From the NCBI RefSeq assembly GCF_900116515.1, contig NZ_FPBA01000004.1, positions 62,001 through 126,000 on the forward strand: a stretch of DNA of 64,000 nucleotides, written 5' to 3'. Below, in pieces: positions 1 to 11,108 of the stretch (the first letter of the stretch is position 1; each line of letters opens with the position of its first letter). A program made the translations under genes and the position numbers. The DNA is from Geodermatophilus amargosae (GTDB lineage: Bacteria > Actinomycetota > Actinomycetes > Mycobacteriales > Geodermatophilaceae). The notes beneath the pieces were generated by a model, which had not been told where the DNA came from, made no database searches, and was given only the letters and a program-made list of their open reading frames with translations.

Positions 1-42
1 CCGCGGGCGACGGCGGGTGGCCCGTGCCGCCCGCCCGGGGCG

Positions 43-966
43 TCAGTCCCGCTCGACGATGGGCAGCGTCGCCCAGCCGGCCGCGGCGGCCGCCTCGGCG
101 GGGAACGGCGGGGGAGTGCCGCCGAAGGACGGGCACAGCGCCTGGTGGTCGCACCAGTCGCACAGCCGGGTGCGGTTGGGCCGGAAGTCGCCGGTGGCCA
201 CGGCCCGCTCGATCGCCGCCCAGATGGCCAGCAGCGTCCGCTCGAAACGGACCAGCTCGCCCTCCTCGGGGGCGTAGGTCAGCGCGTCACCGTCGCCGAG
301 GTAGATGAGCTTGAGCTGGCTGGCCACGACGCCGCGGGTGCGCCACAGCACCAGCGCGTAGAACTTCATCTGGAACAGCGCCTTGGACTCGAACGCCTCG
401 CGCGGCATCGAGCCGGTCTTGTAGTCGACCACCCGCAGCGCGCCGTTGCGGGCGACGTCGAGCCGGTCGACGTACCCGCGCAGCAGCAGCCCGTCGGGCA
501 GCGTCACCTCGACCAGCTGCTCGCGGCCCTCCGGCTGGATGCGGGTCGGGTCCTCCAGGCGGAAGTAGGTCTCCACCAGCTTCCCGGCCGAGGCCAGCCA
601 GGACTCCAGCGACGGCGGCTCCTGCCCCTCCTCGGCCGCGGTGAACAGCGCCTCGACCTCGGGGTCGGCGCGCAGCTCGTCCCACGCCGGGGCCACCAGC
701 TCGCGGGCCGCCTCGACCGTGCGCTCGGCCGGCGGGAGGTCGTAGAGGCGCTCCAGGACGGAGTGCACCAGCGTGCCCCGCACCGCGGCGGCGCTCTTCT
801 TCTCCGGCAGCCGGTCGATGGTGCGGAAGCGGTAGAGCAGCGGGCAGGTCTTGAAGTCGGCCGCCCGGCTCGGGGACAGCGAGGGCCGGCGAGGTGCCCT
901 CGCGCCCTCCCCGGGAGCCTGCTCGCCGCCGCCGGACGCCGTGTCGGGGAGGACCACTGCCGTCAT
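43..966 (-). CDS. RecB-family PD-(D/E)XK exonuclease
   Basis: A 307-residue single-domain nuclease of the RecB C-terminal / Cas4-like group, expected to cut DNA in repair. The VDYKTG core of the PD-(D/E)XK fold sits near residue 180. A cysteine near residue 41 (FKTCPLLYRF) together with a C-terminal CxxCx5C cluster (CDWCDHQALC) matches the iron-sulfur layout of AddB/Cas4-type nucleases. It is divergent from trmI, a pairing also known next to mycobacterial proteasome genes. The ATG lies 7 nt after a TACCCT hexamer with no Shine-Dalgarno sequence, so the message is probably leaderless. The family call is firm; the substrate is unknown. Confidence 0.85.
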   Translation of the reverse strand: MTAVVLPDTASGGGEQAPGEGARAPRRPSLSPSRAADFKTCPLLYRFRTIDRLPEKKSAAAVRGTLVHSVLERLYDLPPAERTVEAARELVAPAWDELRADPEVEALFTAAEEGQEPPSLESWLASAGKLVETYFRLEDPTRIQPEGREQLVEVTLPDGLLLRGYVDRLDVARNGALRVVDYKTGSMPREAFESKALFQMKFYALVLWRTRGVVASQLKLIYLGDGDALTYAPEEGELVRFERTLLAIWAAIERAVATGDFRPNRTRLCDWCDHQALCPSFGGTPPPFPAEAAAAAGWATLPIVERD

Positions 967-973
967 GAGTCCG

Positions 974-979
974 AGGGTA
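974..979 (-). promoter_or_regulatory. Predicted leaderless -10 of the RecB-like gene
   Basis: On the minus strand TACCCT ends 7 nt before the ATG at 966. No ribosome binding site lies between, so transcription probably starts at the start codon. Confidence 0.5.
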
Positions 980-980
980 G

Positions 981-1982
<1,002 letters not shown>

Positions 1983-2081
1983 CGGGAGGGCTCCCTCCCG
2001 CACCGACGACCGTGCCGCGGGGCGGCGGTGACGAGGTCGTCACGGTCCGCGCGAGCCCCCGGCACGGTGTCGGCGGGCGTG

Positions 2082-2088
2082 TATAGAT
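2082..2088 (+). promoter_or_regulatory. Possible -10 element of mpa
   Basis: TATAGAT is a rare AT-rich heptamer in this DNA, about 36 nt upstream of the mpa ATG. Unlike its neighbours, mpa has a Shine-Dalgarno sequence (GGAGG at 2114-2118), so it should have a short 5' leader. Confidence 0.45.
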
Positions 2089-2124
2089 TTGCCTCCTGGC
2101 TCCACCGATGTGCGGAGGTGCGCG

Positions 2125-3906
2125 ATGGGCCCCGGTCCTGCAAGTGGTCCCGACGAGTTCCGAGCGCGGCGCGAGCGCGACGTCTCGGCCCTGCTCTCCC
2201 AGATCTCCTACCTCGAGGAGGAGATCGGCCTGCTGCGGCGCAAGGTGGCCGACAGCCCCCGGCACGTGCGGGCGCTGGAGGAGCGGATCGCCGAGGCGGA
2301 GGGCCGCGCGGCCTTCCTCTCCGAGCGCAACGACAAGCTCGCCGGCACGCTGCGCGACGCGCGCGAGCAGCTGGTCACGCTCAAGGAGGAGATCGACCGC
2401 CTCGGCCAGCCGCCGTCGGGCTACGGCGTCTTCCTCGGCCGCCACGACGACGGCACGGTCGACGTCTTCACCGGTGGGCGCAAGCTCCGCGTCTCGGTGT
2501 CGCCGGCGGTCGAGGCGACGAGCCTGCGGCCCGGCCAGGAGGTCATGCTCAACGAGGCGATGAACGTCGTCGAGGCGCTCGGCTTCGAGAAGCAGGGCGA
2601 CGTCGTCATGCTCAAGGAGCTCCTCGAGCCCCTCGACGGCGTCACCCAGCGCGCGCTGGTCCTCGGCCACACCGACGAGGAGCGGGTCGTCTACCTGGCC
2701 GACTCGCTGAGCGACCAGCCGCTGCGCGTCGGCGACTCGCTGCTGCTGGAGTCCCGGTCGGGCTACGTGTACGAGCGGATCCCCAAGAGCGAGGTCGAGG
2801 AGCTCGTCCTCGAGGAGGTCCCCGACATCGACTACTCCGACATCGGCGGCCTGGCCCGGCAGATCGAGCAGATCCGCGACGCCGTGGAGCTGCCGTTCCT
2901 GCACGCGGACCTGTTCCGCGAGTACGAGCTGCGCCCGCCGAAGGGGATCCTGCTCTACGGCCCGCCCGGGTGCGGCAAGACGTTGATCGCCAAGGCGGTG
3001 GCCAACTCGCTGGCCAAGAAGGTCGCCGCCGTGAAGGGGGAGGGGCAGGCGAAGTCCTACTTCCTCAACATCAAGGGCCCCGAGCTGCTCAACAAGTACG
3101 TCGGCGAGACCGAGCGGCACATCCGGCTGGTGTTCCAGCGCGCCCGGGAGAAGGCCAGCGAGGGCACGCCGGTCATCGTGTTCTTCGACGAGATGGACTC
3201 GATCTTCCGCACCCGCGGATCGGGCGTGTCCTCCGACGTCGAGTCGACGATCGTCCCGCAGCTGCTCAGCGAGATCGACGGCGTCGAGGGTCTGGAGAAC
3301 GTCATCGTGATCGGTGCCTCCAACCGCGAGGACATGATCGACCCGGCGATCCTGCGGCCCGGCCGGCTCGACGTGAAGATCAAGATCGAGCGCCCCGACG
3401 CCGAGGCCGCCCGCGACATCTTCAGCAAGTACCTGACGCCCACGCTGCCCATCTCCCCGGACGACCTCGCCGAGAACGGCGGGAGCCGCGAGGCGACCAT
3501 CCAGGGGATGATCCAGCGCACCGTCGAGCGGATGTACACCGAGAGCGAGGAGAACCGCTTCCTCGAGGTGACCTACGCCAACGGTGACAAGGAGGTCCTG
3601 TACTTCAAGGACTTCAACTCCGGCGCGATGCTGCAGAACATCGTCGACCGGGCCAAGAAGATGGCCATCAAGGACCGTCTGGAGACCGGGTCGAGCGGTC
3701 TGCGGGTGGGCCACCTCATGCAGGCCTGCGTCGACGAGTTCAAGGAGAACGAGGACCTGCCCAACACGACCAACCCCGACGACTGGGCGCGGATCTCGGG
3801 CAAGAAGGGCGAGCGGATCGTCTACATCCGCACGCTCATCAGCGGCAAGGGCAGTGACTCCGGCCGGGCCATCGACACGGCCACCAACACCGGCCAGTAC
3901 CTCTGA
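2125..3906 (+). CDS. mpa: Proteasome-associated AAA ATPase Mpa/ARC
   Basis: A hexameric unfoldase that captures pupylated proteins and threads them into the 20S proteasome. The 593 residues show an N-terminal coiled coil (about 15-85) that binds Pup, OB-type domains, Walker A GPPGCGKT near residue 279, Walker B FFDE near 353, and a C-terminal Gly-Gln-Tyr-Leu tail used to dock on the proteasome alpha ring. The ATG at 2125 is preferred over an upstream TTG at 2089 because GGAGG lies 6 nt before it. The gene is followed by a strong hairpin, so it is likely transcribed separately from dop. Confidence 0.97.
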   Translation: MGPGPASGPDEFRARRERDVSALLSQISYLEEEIGLLRRKVADSPRHVRALEERIAEAEGRAAFLSERNDKLAGTLRDAREQLVTLKEEIDRLGQPPSGYGVFLGRHDDGTVDVFTGGRKLRVSVSPAVEATSLRPGQEVMLNEAMNVVEALGFEKQGDVVMLKELLEPLDGVTQRALVLGHTDEERVVYLADSLSDQPLRVGDSLLLESRSGYVYERIPKSEVEELVLEEVPDIDYSDIGGLARQIEQIRDAVELPFLHADLFREYELRPPKGILLYGPPGCGKTLIAKAVANSLAKKVAAVKGEGQAKSYFLNIKGPELLNKYVGETERHIRLVFQRAREKASEGTPVIVFFDEMDSIFRTRGSGVSSDVESTIVPQLLSEIDGVEGLENVIVIGASNREDMIDPAILRPGRLDVKIKIERPDAEAARDIFSKYLTPTLPISPDDLAENGGSREATIQGMIQRTVERMYTESEENRFLEVTYANGDKEVLYFKDFNSGAMLQNIVDRAKKMAIKDRLETGSSGLRVGHLMQACVDEFKENEDLPNTTNPDDWARISGKKGERIVYIRTLISGKGSDSGRAIDTATNTGQYL

Positions 3907-3912
3907 GCCCCA

Positions 3913-3946
3913 CCCCGGCCGCCCCGCCTCCGCGGGGCGGCCGGGG
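3913..3946 (+). terminator. GC-rich hairpin after mpa
   Basis: A perfect 15-bp inverted repeat (arms 3913-3927 and 3932-3946, loop CTCC) begins 6 nt after the mpa stop. There is no U-tract, as is usual for actinobacterial terminator hairpins. Confidence 0.65.
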
Positions 3947-3976
3947 CGCGCGGCGCACGTCCGGAGGAGCCACGGC

Positions 3977-4885
3977 ATGCCGACAGCGCGGGGGCGCGGG
4001 CACCGGCGTGCCCGGATCGCCGCCGGTGCCCTCCTCGGGGTGCTCACCGCCGTCCTGGCCGGCTGCAGCACGACCGTCGACGGCGAGGCCTACTACGCGG
4101 GGCTGGAGCAGGCCAAGCCCACCGTGCCGCCGGCCCCGCCGGGCAGCACCGACCCGGTGGCCGCGCCGCTGACCGGGACCTGCTGGCTGCTCGCCGACGG
4201 CCAGGAGGAGACACCGCTGGAGCCGCCACAGCAGGCGGAGTGCTCCGGCGACCACGACGCCGAGACCGCGGTGGTCGGCGAGAGCGGCCTGGACGTCGAC
4301 GCCCCGCGCCCCACGGAGGCCGACCTCGACGCCCCCGACAGCCCCGTCAGTCGGGCGCTGGCGGACCTCTGCGGCCTCGACGTCGTCCGCGAGTACCTCG
4401 GCGGCGACGACCTCGACGACCCCTACGCCTACGTCGCCGCCTACCTGCCCGACGAGGAGCAGTGGGCCGCCGGCGCCCGGTGGGCCCGGTGCGACGTGTA
4501 CTACGGCTACGACGCGCCCGAGACGGCGCCCCGCGTCCTGCAGGGCGCCCTCGCGACCGGCGACGACGCCTTCCGCGCCTGCTTCGCCGGCTCGCCCGCC
4601 GACTACTCGGTGGTCCCGTGCTCGGAGCCGCACGAGGCCGAGCCGGTGGGAACCGAGGTCGCGCCGCTGCCCGACGACCCGCCGTACCCCGACGAGCCGG
4701 CCCGCCAGTCGCTGATCGGCAGCTGCACCGCGCCGGCACGGGAGTACGGCGGCGGGGAGGTCCCCAACGGCTACGTCGTCGACGTGTGGGTCGACACCCC
4801 CGACGAGTGGGCGGAGTCCGCGTTCGCCCGCTGCGCGCTGGTCCCCGCCGGGGGCGGCCGGACGACGACGTCGGTGCGTCCCTGA
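3977..4885 (+). CDS. Secreted lipoprotein with septum-formation-like repeats
   Basis: A 302-residue predicted lipoprotein. The signal peptide has arginines, a hydrophobic core ([12 protein letters not shown]) and a lipobox ending at Cys near residue 32 (LAGC). The mature part is acidic, with spaced cysteines and two similar units of the type C-S-x-x-H-x-A-E (around ECSGDHDAE and PCSEPHEAE). This resembles the actinobacterial septum-formation family domain. The ATG at 3977 is chosen because GGAGGAG lies 7 nt upstream. The role is unknown; its place between mpa and dop does not prove a link to the proteasome. Confidence 0.8.
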   Translation: MPTARGRGHRRARIAAGALLGVLTAVLAGCSTTVDGEAYYAGLEQAKPTVPPAPPGSTDPVAAPLTGTCWLLADGQEETPLEPPQQAECSGDHDAETAVVGESGLDVDAPRPTEADLDAPDSPVSRALADLCGLDVVREYLGGDDLDDPYAYVAAYLPDEEQWAAGARWARCDVYYGYDAPETAPRVLQGALATGDDAFRACFAGSPADYSVVPCSEPHEAEPVGTEVAPLPDDPPYPDEPARQSLIGSCTAPAREYGGGEVPNGYVVDVWVDTPDEWAESAFARCALVPAGGGRTTTSVRP

Positions 4886-4924
4886 GGCCCGACCCGGCCC
4901 CCGGGCCGCCCGGCGCGGGACGCC

Positions 4925-4930
4925 TAGTCT
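4925..4930 (+). promoter_or_regulatory. Predicted leaderless -10 of dop
   Basis: TAGTCT lies 7 nt before the dop ATG, with no Shine-Dalgarno sequence. Confidence 0.55.
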
Positions 4931-4937
4931 CGGTCCC

Positions 4938-6443
4938 ATGAGCGCGCGCCGGGTCATGGGGACCGAGGTCGAGTACGGCATATCGGTGCCCGGGCAGCCC
5001 ACCGCCAACCCGACGACCCTGTCCAGCCAGGTGGTCAACGCCTGGGCGGTGGCCGACGCACCGACCCGCCGCCGCCCGCGCTGGGACTTCGAGGAGGAGT
5101 CGCCGCTGCGCGACGCCCGCGGCTTCGACCTGTCCCCGGCCAACGCGCTGGACCACACCGACCTCGACGAGGACTCGGGGATGGCCAACGTCATCCTCAC
5201 CAACGGCGCCCGGCTCTACGTCGACCACGCGCACCCGGAGTACTCGACGCCGGAGGTCACCAACCCGCGCGACGTCGTCCTGTGGGACAAGGCGGGGGAG
5301 CGGGTGATGGCCGAGGCGGCCCGCCGGGCCGCGCGCATCCCGGGCACCCAGCCGATCCAGCTGTACAAGAACAACACCGACGGCAAGGGCGCCAGCTACG
5401 GCGCCCACGAGAACTACCTGATGGACCGGCGGACGCCGTTCATCGACATCATCCGCGGGCTCATCCCGTTCTTCGTGACCCGCCAGGTGTTCGCCGGCGC
5501 CGGACGGGTGGGCATCGGCACCGAGGGCCGCACCCAGGGCTTCCAGCTCTCCTCGCGCGCGGACTTCTTCGAGGTCGAGGTGGGCCTGGAGACGACGCTC
5601 AAGCGGCCGATCATCAACACCCGCGACGAGCCGCACGCCAACCCCGACGAGTACCGCCGCTTACACGTGATCATCGGCGACGCCAACCTCGCGGAGCTGT
5701 CGACCTACCTCAAGGTCGGGACGACGTCGCTGGTGCTGGCGATGATCGAGGCGCGGGCGCTGACCCAGGACCTGTCGATCGAGGAGCCGGTCGCCACGCT
5801 GCAGGCGGTCAGCCACGACCCGTCGCTCACCGCGCTGGTGCGGCTGCGCGACGGGCGCCGGATGACCGCGATCGACGTCCAGCGCGCCTACCTCGACCAG
5901 GCCGAGCGGTTCGTGGACCGCGGCGGCGAGGCCGACGAGCAGACCGCCGACGTGCTGCGCCGCTGGTCCGAGGTGCTCGACGACCTCGCCACCGACCCGA
6001 TGCGGCTGGCCGACCGGCTGGACTGGCCGGCCAAGCTGCGGCTGCTCGAGGGGTACCGCTCCCGCGACGGGCTGTCCTGGGGCGACTCGCGGCTGCAGCT
6101 GGTGGACCTGCAGTACTCCGACGTGCGCCCGGAGAAGGGGCTGTACCACCGCCTGGTGGCGCGCGGGTCCATGCGGCGGCTGCTCACCGACGACGAGGTG
6201 ATCCGCGCGATGGTGACCCCGCCGGCCGACACGCGGGCGTTCTTCCGCGGCGAGTGCCTGCGGCGCTTCCCGGCGCAGGTGGCGGCGGCGTCGTGGGACT
6301 CGGTGGTCTTCGACCTCGGCCGGGAGAACCTGGTGCGCATCCCGACGATGGAGCCGCTGCGCGGCACGCGCGACCACGTGGGCCTGCTGTTCGAGTCGAC
6401 GTCGAGCGCGCAGGAGCTGGTCGACACCATCACGGGCGGCTGA
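4938..6443 (+). CDS. dop: Pup deamidase/depupylase Dop
   Basis: A 501-residue carboxylate-amine-ligase-fold enzyme. It deamidates the C-terminal Gln of Pup to Glu and removes Pup from substrates. The N-terminal GTEVEYG motif contains the magnesium-binding Glu near residue 10, and the catalytic Asp in VDHAHPEY is near residue 96. The insert after the first strand, with [11 protein letters not shown] and a long basic/acidic stretch, is the Dop-specific loop that separates it from PafA. Dop is needed here because Pup is encoded ending in Gln. The stop overlaps the next gene's ATG (TGATG), so the two are translationally coupled. Confidence 0.97.
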   Translation: MSARRVMGTEVEYGISVPGQPTANPTTLSSQVVNAWAVADAPTRRRPRWDFEEESPLRDARGFDLSPANALDHTDLDEDSGMANVILTNGARLYVDHAHPEYSTPEVTNPRDVVLWDKAGERVMAEAARRAARIPGTQPIQLYKNNTDGKGASYGAHENYLMDRRTPFIDIIRGLIPFFVTRQVFAGAGRVGIGTEGRTQGFQLSSRADFFEVEVGLETTLKRPIINTRDEPHANPDEYRRLHVIIGDANLAELSTYLKVGTTSLVLAMIEARALTQDLSIEEPVATLQAVSHDPSLTALVRLRDGRRMTAIDVQRAYLDQAERFVDRGGEADEQTADVLRRWSEVLDDLATDPMRLADRLDWPAKLRLLEGYRSRDGLSWGDSRLQLVDLQYSDVRPEKGLYHRLVARGSMRRLLTDDEVIRAMVTPPADTRAFFRGECLRRFPAQVAAASWDSVVFDLGRENLVRIPTMEPLRGTRDHVGLLFESTSSAQELVDTITGG

Positions 6444-7425
6444 TGTCGTCGCCGGTCGAGGTCGCCCGCGAGCTGGCCGCCTCGCTGCTCGCGCCCGCGG
6501 CGGCGGACGTGGACGCCACGGGGTCCTCCCGCGCGGCCTCCTCGACGCGCTGGCCGAGGGCGGGCTCTACGGCGTCATCGGGCCGGCCGACGCCGGGGGA
6601 CTGGACGCCGACGAGGCCACCCTCGCCGCCGTCGTCGAGGAGCTCGCCGCCGGTGACCTCGCGACCGCCTTCGTCTGGCTGCAGCACCACGGCGCGGTCG
6701 GCTGGCTCGCCGCCGCCGGCTCGAGGCCGGACCTGCTCGCCGACCTCTGCCGCGGGCGCGTGCGGGCCGGCATCGCGCTGCAGGCGGCCACCCGTCCCGA
6801 CGCGGCGCCGGTGACCGTGCGGCGGAACGGCGGGGACCTCGTGCTCGACGGCGCGGCGCCGTGGGTGACCGGCTGGGGTCTCGTCGACCTGCTGCTGGTG
6901 GCCGCACGGGACGGGGACGACGTGGCGTTCGTGCTGGTGGACACCGTCGAGGGGCCGACGCTCACGGTGGTGCCGCAGTCACTGGTGGCCGTGCAGGCGA
7001 GCGCCACGGTCGAGCTGCGGATGTCCGGCCACCGGGTGCCTGCCGACCGGCTGCTGGGCCGGACACCACTCGCGGACGTCCGCGCCAGGGATGCCGCCGG
7101 GCTGCGGATCAACGGCTCGCTGTCGCTGGGCCTGGTGGCGCGGTGCACCCGGCTGATCGGCTCGTCACCCCTGGACGCCGACCTGGCCGCCGCGCGGTCC
7201 CGGCTGGACGCCGCCGGTCCCGAGGAGCTCCCGGACGCCCGGGCCGGGGCCGCGGCGCTGGCGCACCGGGCGGCGGGGGCGCTGGTGGTCGCCACGGGCA
7301 GCGGTGCGGTGCGTGCGGGCAGCGTGGCGGAGCGGACGGCGCGGGAGGCGCTGTTCCTGCTCGTGTTCGGCTCCCGGCCGGCGATCCGGGCGTCGTTGCT
7401 GACCCGGCTGGGCGCGCCCGGCTGA
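6443..7425 (+). pseudogene. Frameshifted acyl-CoA dehydrogenase-like gene
   Basis: The ATG overlaps the dop stop. About 27 codons later, in a GGGG run near 6520-6523, the reading frame must shift (one G appears missing) to continue as PRGLLDALAEGGLYG and on to residues typical of a short acyl-CoA dehydrogenase, including the mid-domain WVTGWG segment. The second frame has no start codon before the GTG at 6760. With the shift repaired the product would be about 327 residues. Either the gene is decayed or the assembly has a one-base error. The C-terminal half is intact, so an error is plausible. Confidence 0.75.
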
Positions 7426-7497
7426 GACGGCCGGGTGTCGGTGGCTGCGGGTAGTTTCGGCGGCAGCACGCACTCGGCGCGCACCAGGGGAGGGCAC

Positions 7498-7707
7498 ATG
7501 GCCACCAGGGACACCGGCGGGCAGCAGCGGTCGACGCGGTCGAAGGAGGAGACCGAGGAGGTCGAGGCCTCGGTCGACACCGAGGTCGCCGAGCGCCACA
7601 AGGAGATGTCCGAGGACGTCGACGCCATTCTCGACGAGATCGACGACGTCCTCGAGGAGAACGCCGAGGAATTCGTCCGCAGCTATGTGCAGAAAGGCGG
7701 CCAATAG
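7498..7707 (+). CDS. pup: Prokaryotic ubiquitin-like protein Pup
   Basis: A 69-residue acidic, disordered protein tag that PafA couples to lysines of proteins destined for the proteasome. The central region (roughly 25-60) carries the acidic heptads that form a helix on the Mpa coiled coil. It ends in Gly-Gly-Gln, so Dop must deamidate the Gln before conjugation. The ATG at 7498 has GGGAGGG 5-6 nt upstream; the in-frame GTG at 7435 has no such support. The end of the gene is notably AT-richer than its surroundings and leads into a structured region. Confidence 0.97.
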   Translation: MATRDTGGQQRSTRSKEETEEVEASVDTEVAERHKEMSEDVDAILDEIDDVLEENAEEFVRSYVQKGGQ

Positions 7708-7838
7708 GCCATTCTCCCGACAGCACTTCTCGTGCACCAAACAATACCAAGTATTGTCGGGATTGTGGTGAGGAGCGGCCGGTCGGGGAGTTCTCCTCCG
7801 ACCGGTCACGACGGGACGGCCTGAGCTTCTACTGCCGC
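7708..7838 (+). other. Open in-frame 5' extension of the endonuclease gene without a start codon
   Basis: The frame of the downstream endonuclease stays open upstream to and past the pup stop. It reads as a first zinc-binding unit (KYCRDCGEERPVGEF ... FYCRVH) that mirrors the second one in the gene (WCPDCDTVKPIDEF ... PYCKPCH). The region is therefore coding. However, no ATG, GTG or TTG exists in this frame; only an ATA overlapping the pup stop (7704-7706) is available. The frame is -1 relative to pup. Confidence 0.6.
7715..7762 (+). promoter_or_regulatory. Folded RNA element just after pup
   Basis: The outer stem pairs TCCCGACA (7715-7722) with TGTCGGGA (7755-7762), 8 bp and perfect. Inside are GCAC-TTCTC-GTGC (7723-7735) and ACAATAC-CAA-GTATTGT (7741-7757). 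The last shares three bases with the outer stem, so the two compete unless it is shortened to ATAC/GTAT, which gives a three-way junction. No U-tract follows, and the fold lies inside an open coding frame, so it is unlikely to be a simple terminator. Confidence 0.55.
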
Positions 7839-8360
7839 GTGCACGCCCGCCGCCGACTCCTCCGTGCCAAGGATGCGCGTCAGGGTCCGCCGAAGAGCAG
7901 GCACCGCCGGGAGATTGCCGTACCCGACGGGCACAAGTGGTGTCCGGACTGCGACACCGTGAAGCCGATCGACGAGTTCGTGCGCAACAGGAGCCAGCCG
8001 GCGGGGCGGCAGCCGTACTGCAAGCCGTGTCACAACGCTCGCGGCAGAGCGTCGAAGGAGAGGATGGGTGGGTCGCGGACCTACCACCTCAAGAGGCGGT
8101 ACGGCATCACCGCTGCAGAGGCCGACGCGATGCTCGCCGAGCAGGGCGGGCTCTGCGCCATCTGCGCGAAGGCGCCGGCCGAGCACGTGGATCACGACCA
8201 CGTGACCGGCAGGGTGCGGGCGCTGCTGTGCTTCAACTGCAACGGTGGCCTGGGTCAGTTCAAGGACGACCCCGAGATATTGCGCGCCGCGGCCCTGTAC
8301 GTCCTCCACCACCGTGGACTCCAGAGCGGGACGGCGGCCGACTCGGGGGCGAGCGGGTGA
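7839..8360 (+). CDS. Endonuclease-VII-like HNH nuclease between pup and prcB
   Basis: At least 173 residues from the first available start (GTG 7839). The true product probably begins upstream, because a complete cysteine unit is encoded there. The C-terminal half has the recombination endonuclease VII / HNH pattern: CAIC, DHDHVTGRVRALLC and FNCN. Two N-terminal CxxC...C zinc-ribbon-like units precede it. The family cleaves branched DNA in phages; in chromosomes its role next to pup is not known. There is no Shine-Dalgarno sequence at 7839. How translation starts is the main doubt, not the family. Confidence 0.8.
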   Translation: MHARRRLLRAKDARQGPPKSRHRREIAVPDGHKWCPDCDTVKPIDEFVRNRSQPAGRQPYCKPCHNARGRASKERMGGSRTYHLKRRYGITAAEADAMLAEQGGLCAICAKAPAEHVDHDHVTGRVRALLCFNCNGGLGQFKDDPEILRAAALYVLHHRGLQSGTAADSGASG

Positions 8361-8524
8361 GTCAGCCCGGGGCGGCCGGTGCGGTCACCAGGCCGAGACG
8401 AGTAGCCCACCACGGTCGGGGCGGTGACGACTCCTCGACGGGGTCGCGGAGGCCCGGAGCCCGACCGCCCGCGTCCCGGGTGGGCGTCAGCCCCGCCGGC
8501 CCCGGAGCCGGACCCGCGCGGATG

Positions 8525-9169
8525 TCATGCGAGCAGGACGCCGGCCGTTCCGGCTGTGATCGAGCCGACGAGGGTCAGCGCCGTGATGAGGCGCGCCACC
8601 CCGTCGCGGGGCACGCCCGCCGTGGGGGGTTCCTCGGGCGGCGCGGGGAGGTCCCAGGCATCGCACAGGATCCGCGGCAGCACCAGCGCGCGCCGCCCAT
8701 GCCGCTCGACGAGCAGTCGGCGCACCTCCCCGGCCTCCGGCAGGGCGTTCAGTCGTGACCAGGGGACCAGCAGGTGCCCGTGGTCGGCGGCCAGCCGCAG
8801 CGACACGATCCCGCCCAGCTCCGCATCGGAGCCGACGGACACCGCCGTCACCCCGGCGAGGTCCACCCCGTGCTCACCGAGCGGGGTCCACCCGATCAGC
8901 ACCGTCCCCTCCAGTCGCAGCCGCCCGGGCACGTCGTGCCGCACCCGCGAGAAGAGGCCGGACGCCGCCAGGAGCACGACCGCGGTCACCAGGACCGCCG
9001 GCCACATGGCACCGCTGTCCAGGACCGCATGGCCCCAGGCCGCGCACAGCCCGCAGAGCACGGCCAGCAGCAGGCCCGTCCCGGCCATGGCCGCGCGACG
9101 CCGCCCCGCCGGTACCCGTGGCACGCCCGGTGCCGTTCCCGCGGCGGTCGTGTGCCGTCCGTCGGCCAT
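8525..9169 (-). CDS. Two-segment membrane protein, unknown function
   Basis: A 214-residue protein. Two hydrophobic helices lie near residues 25-70 ([18 protein letters not shown] and [17 protein letters not shown]), followed by a soluble domain resembling bacterial PH-like domains (about 75-165), and a last hydrophobic helix at the C-terminus. The ATG at 9169 is chosen over an in-frame ATG 195 nt upstream because GAGAGGGG precedes it. It lies on the opposite strand between the endonuclease gene and prcB, splitting the proteasome genes into two transcription units. No function can be assigned. Confidence 0.65.
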   Translation of the reverse strand: MADGRHTTAAGTAPGVPRVPAGRRRAAMAGTGLLLAVLCGLCAAWGHAVLDSGAMWPAVLVTAVVLLAASGLFSRVRHDVPGRLRLEGTVLIGWTPLGEHGVDLAGVTAVSVGSDAELGGIVSLRLAADHGHLLVPWSRLNALPEAGEVRRLLVERHGRRALVLPRILCDAWDLPAPPEEPPTAGVPRDGVARLITALTLVGSITAGTAGVLLA

Positions 9170-9338
9170 GCCGGCCCCTCTCGTCGGTGTGCGACGGCGC
9201 ACCGTAGGGCCCACGGGTCCGCCGGACCAGGCCTGCTCGCGTCCCGGGTGGGCCGTCAGCTCCGCCGGTAGGGTCGACGGCGAGCGTCGCGGAGCACCCG
9301 CGGCACGTCGAGGAGCACCCCGGTGGGGCGCGGAGAGG

Positions 9339-10202
9339 GTGGACGGGTTGACCCAGTCGCACACCGGCCGGAGCGGCTTCCCGCCCGCCTACCTGGACCG
9401 GGTGGGTTCCTCGTTCACCGACTTCCTCGCCCAGGCGGCACCGGACCTGCTCCCGAGCCGCCGGCCGGTCCCGAGCGTGCAGGCCGGCGACCTCACCCCG
9501 CACGGCACCACGATCGTCTCGGTCACCTACGCCGGCGGCGTCCTGATGGGCGGCGACCGGCGGGCCACCATGGGCAACCTGATCTCCAGCCGCGACATCG
9601 AGAAGGTCTACCCGGCCGACTCGTGGTCGGTGATCGGCATCGCCGGCGCCGCGGGCATCGCGATCGAGATGGTCCGGCTCTACCAGGTCGAGCTCGAGCA
9701 CTACGAGAAGATCGAGGGCCTGACCCTCAGCCTCGACGGCAAGGCCAACAGGCTGGCCCAGATGATCCGCGGCAACCTCGGCGCGGCCCTGCAGGGCCTG
9801 GCCGTCGTCCCGCTGTTCGCCGGGTTCGACCTCGACGCCGCCGAGGGCGCCACCCCGGGCCGGATCTTCAGCTACGACGTCACCGGCGGGAACTACGAGG
9901 AGCGCGGCTACGCCGCCGTCGGCTCGGGCTCGCTGTTCGCCAAGAACTCGCTGAAGAAGACGTGGCGCTCGGGCCTGGACGCCGGCGCCGCCACGCGCAC
10001 CGTCGTCGAGGCGCTCTACGACGCCGCCGACGACGACTCGGCCACCGGCGGCCCCGACCCGGTGCGGCGGCTGTACCCGATCGTCTACCGCGTCGACGCT
10101 GAGGGCGCGGTGCGCCTGACCGACCCCGAGGTGGCCGAGGTCGCCGACACGATCATCAGCGAGCGCGCCGAGGCCGAGCGCCGGGACGTCGGGGAGGCCT
10201 GA
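9339..10202 (+). CDS. prcB: 20S proteasome subunit beta PrcB
   Basis: The catalytic subunit of the proteasome core, made with a propeptide that is cut off on assembly. From the GTG at 9339 the protein has 287 residues. Cleavage after Gly-56 exposes Thr-57, the nucleophile (HG|TTIVSV). Asp at mature position 17 (GGDRR) and Lys at 33 (IEK) complete the catalytic site. A TTG at 9348 is an alternative start with better spacing from GGAGAGGG (9332-9339). The stop is followed after 3 nt by prcA. The much longer upstream open frame is antisense to the membrane-protein gene and is not real. Confidence 0.95.
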   Translation: MDGLTQSHTGRSGFPPAYLDRVGSSFTDFLAQAAPDLLPSRRPVPSVQAGDLTPHGTTIVSVTYAGGVLMGGDRRATMGNLISSRDIEKVYPADSWSVIGIAGAAGIAIEMVRLYQVELEHYEKIEGLTLSLDGKANRLAQMIRGNLGAALQGLAVVPLFAGFDLDAAEGATPGRIFSYDVTGGNYEERGYAAVGSGSLFAKNSLKKTWRSGLDAGAATRTVVEALYDAADDDSATGGPDPVRRLYPIVYRVDAEGAVRLTDPEVAEVADTIISERAEAERRDVGEA

Positions 10203-10205
10203 CCC

Positions 10206-11108
10206 ATGACCATGCCGTACTACGCCTCCGCCGAGCAGGTCATGCGCGACCGCTCGGAGTACGCCCGCAAGGGCATCTCCCGCGGCCGCAGCGTCGCCGT
10301 CCTCACCTACGCCGACGGCGTGCTGTTCATCGCCGAGAACCCCAGCTCCACGCTGCACAAGGTCGGCGAGATCTACGACCGGATCGGCTTCGCCGCCGTC
10401 GGCCGCTACAGCGAGTTCGAGAGCCTGCGGGTGGCCGGCGTCCGCCTGGCCGACGTCCGCGGCTACTCCTACAACCGCCGCGACGTCACCGGCCGGGTCA
10501 TCGCCAACGCCTACGCCCAGACCCTCGGCGCCATCTTCACCGAGCAGATGAAGCCCTACGAGGTCGAGCTCTGCGTCGCCGAGGTGGGGGAGACCTCCGA
10601 GCAGGACCAGCTCTACCGGCTGACCTTCGACGGCTCGGTCGTCGACGAGCCCGACTTCGTCGTCATGGGCGGGCAGGCCGACGCCGTCACCGGGCAGCTG
10701 CGCGAGAACTTCCGCGCCGGCCTGTCGCTGTCCGACGCGCTGATGGTCGGCGTCCGCGCGCTGTCGGCGTCCAGCCCGGCGCTGTCGGGCAACGGCGACC
10801 GCGGCCTGCTGCCGGCCGGCCAGCTCGAGGTCGCCGTCCTGGACCGCAGCCGGCCCAAGCGGGCCTTCCGCCGGGTCGTCGGCGCCGCGCTGGGGACGCT
10901 CCTCGGCGACCGGTCCGCCGGTGAGCAGGCACCGGAGGGCGCGACGCACGCGCACACCCCGAGCGTGCCCCAGCCGGGCACCCCCGCGGGCCTGGGCGAC
11001 CCGGCCGCGCCCGACACCGCCGGCGGCACCGCCGGGTCGGGGGAGGGCAGCGGTCCCCAGACGGGTCCGGCCGACGGCGTCGGCGGCGGCACCGACGGGG
11101 GCAGCTGA
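10206..11108 (+). CDS. prcA: 20S proteasome subunit alpha PrcA
   Basis: A non-catalytic ring subunit that gates the chamber and docks Mpa through its C-terminal tail. The 300 residues start [24 protein letters not shown], the usual alpha N-terminal helix and gate. Conserved [12 protein letters not shown] and [26 protein letters not shown] follow. The last ~55 residues are a low-complexity Gly/Pro/Ala tail, longer than in mycobacteria. The start may be either ATG 10206 or ATG 10212. It is three bases from prcB, so the two are co-translated in the ratio needed for a 28-subunit core. Confidence 0.96.
   Translation: MTMPYYASAEQVMRDRSEYARKGISRGRSVAVLTYADGVLFIAENPSSTLHKVGEIYDRIGFAAVGRYSEFESLRVAGVRLADVRGYSYNRRDVTGRVIANAYAQTLGAIFTEQMKPYEVELCVAEVGETSEQDQLYRLTFDGSVVDEPDFVVMGGQADAVTGQLRENFRAGLSLSDALMVGVRALSASSPALSGNGDRGLLPAGQLEVAVLDRSRPKRAFRRVVGAALGTLLGDRSAGEQAPEGATHAHTPSVPQPGTPAGLGDPAAPDTAGGTAGSGEGSGPQTGPADGVGGGTDGGS

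Noticed and set aside
7715..7762. Rho-independent terminator after pup
   Set aside because: No U-tract, and the stem lies inside an open frame that encodes a zinc-binding unit of the next gene.
8424..9338. N-terminal extension of PrcB by about 300 residues
   Set aside because: It is antisense to a membrane-protein gene, and the PrcB propeptide length is normal from GTG 9339 or TTG 9348.
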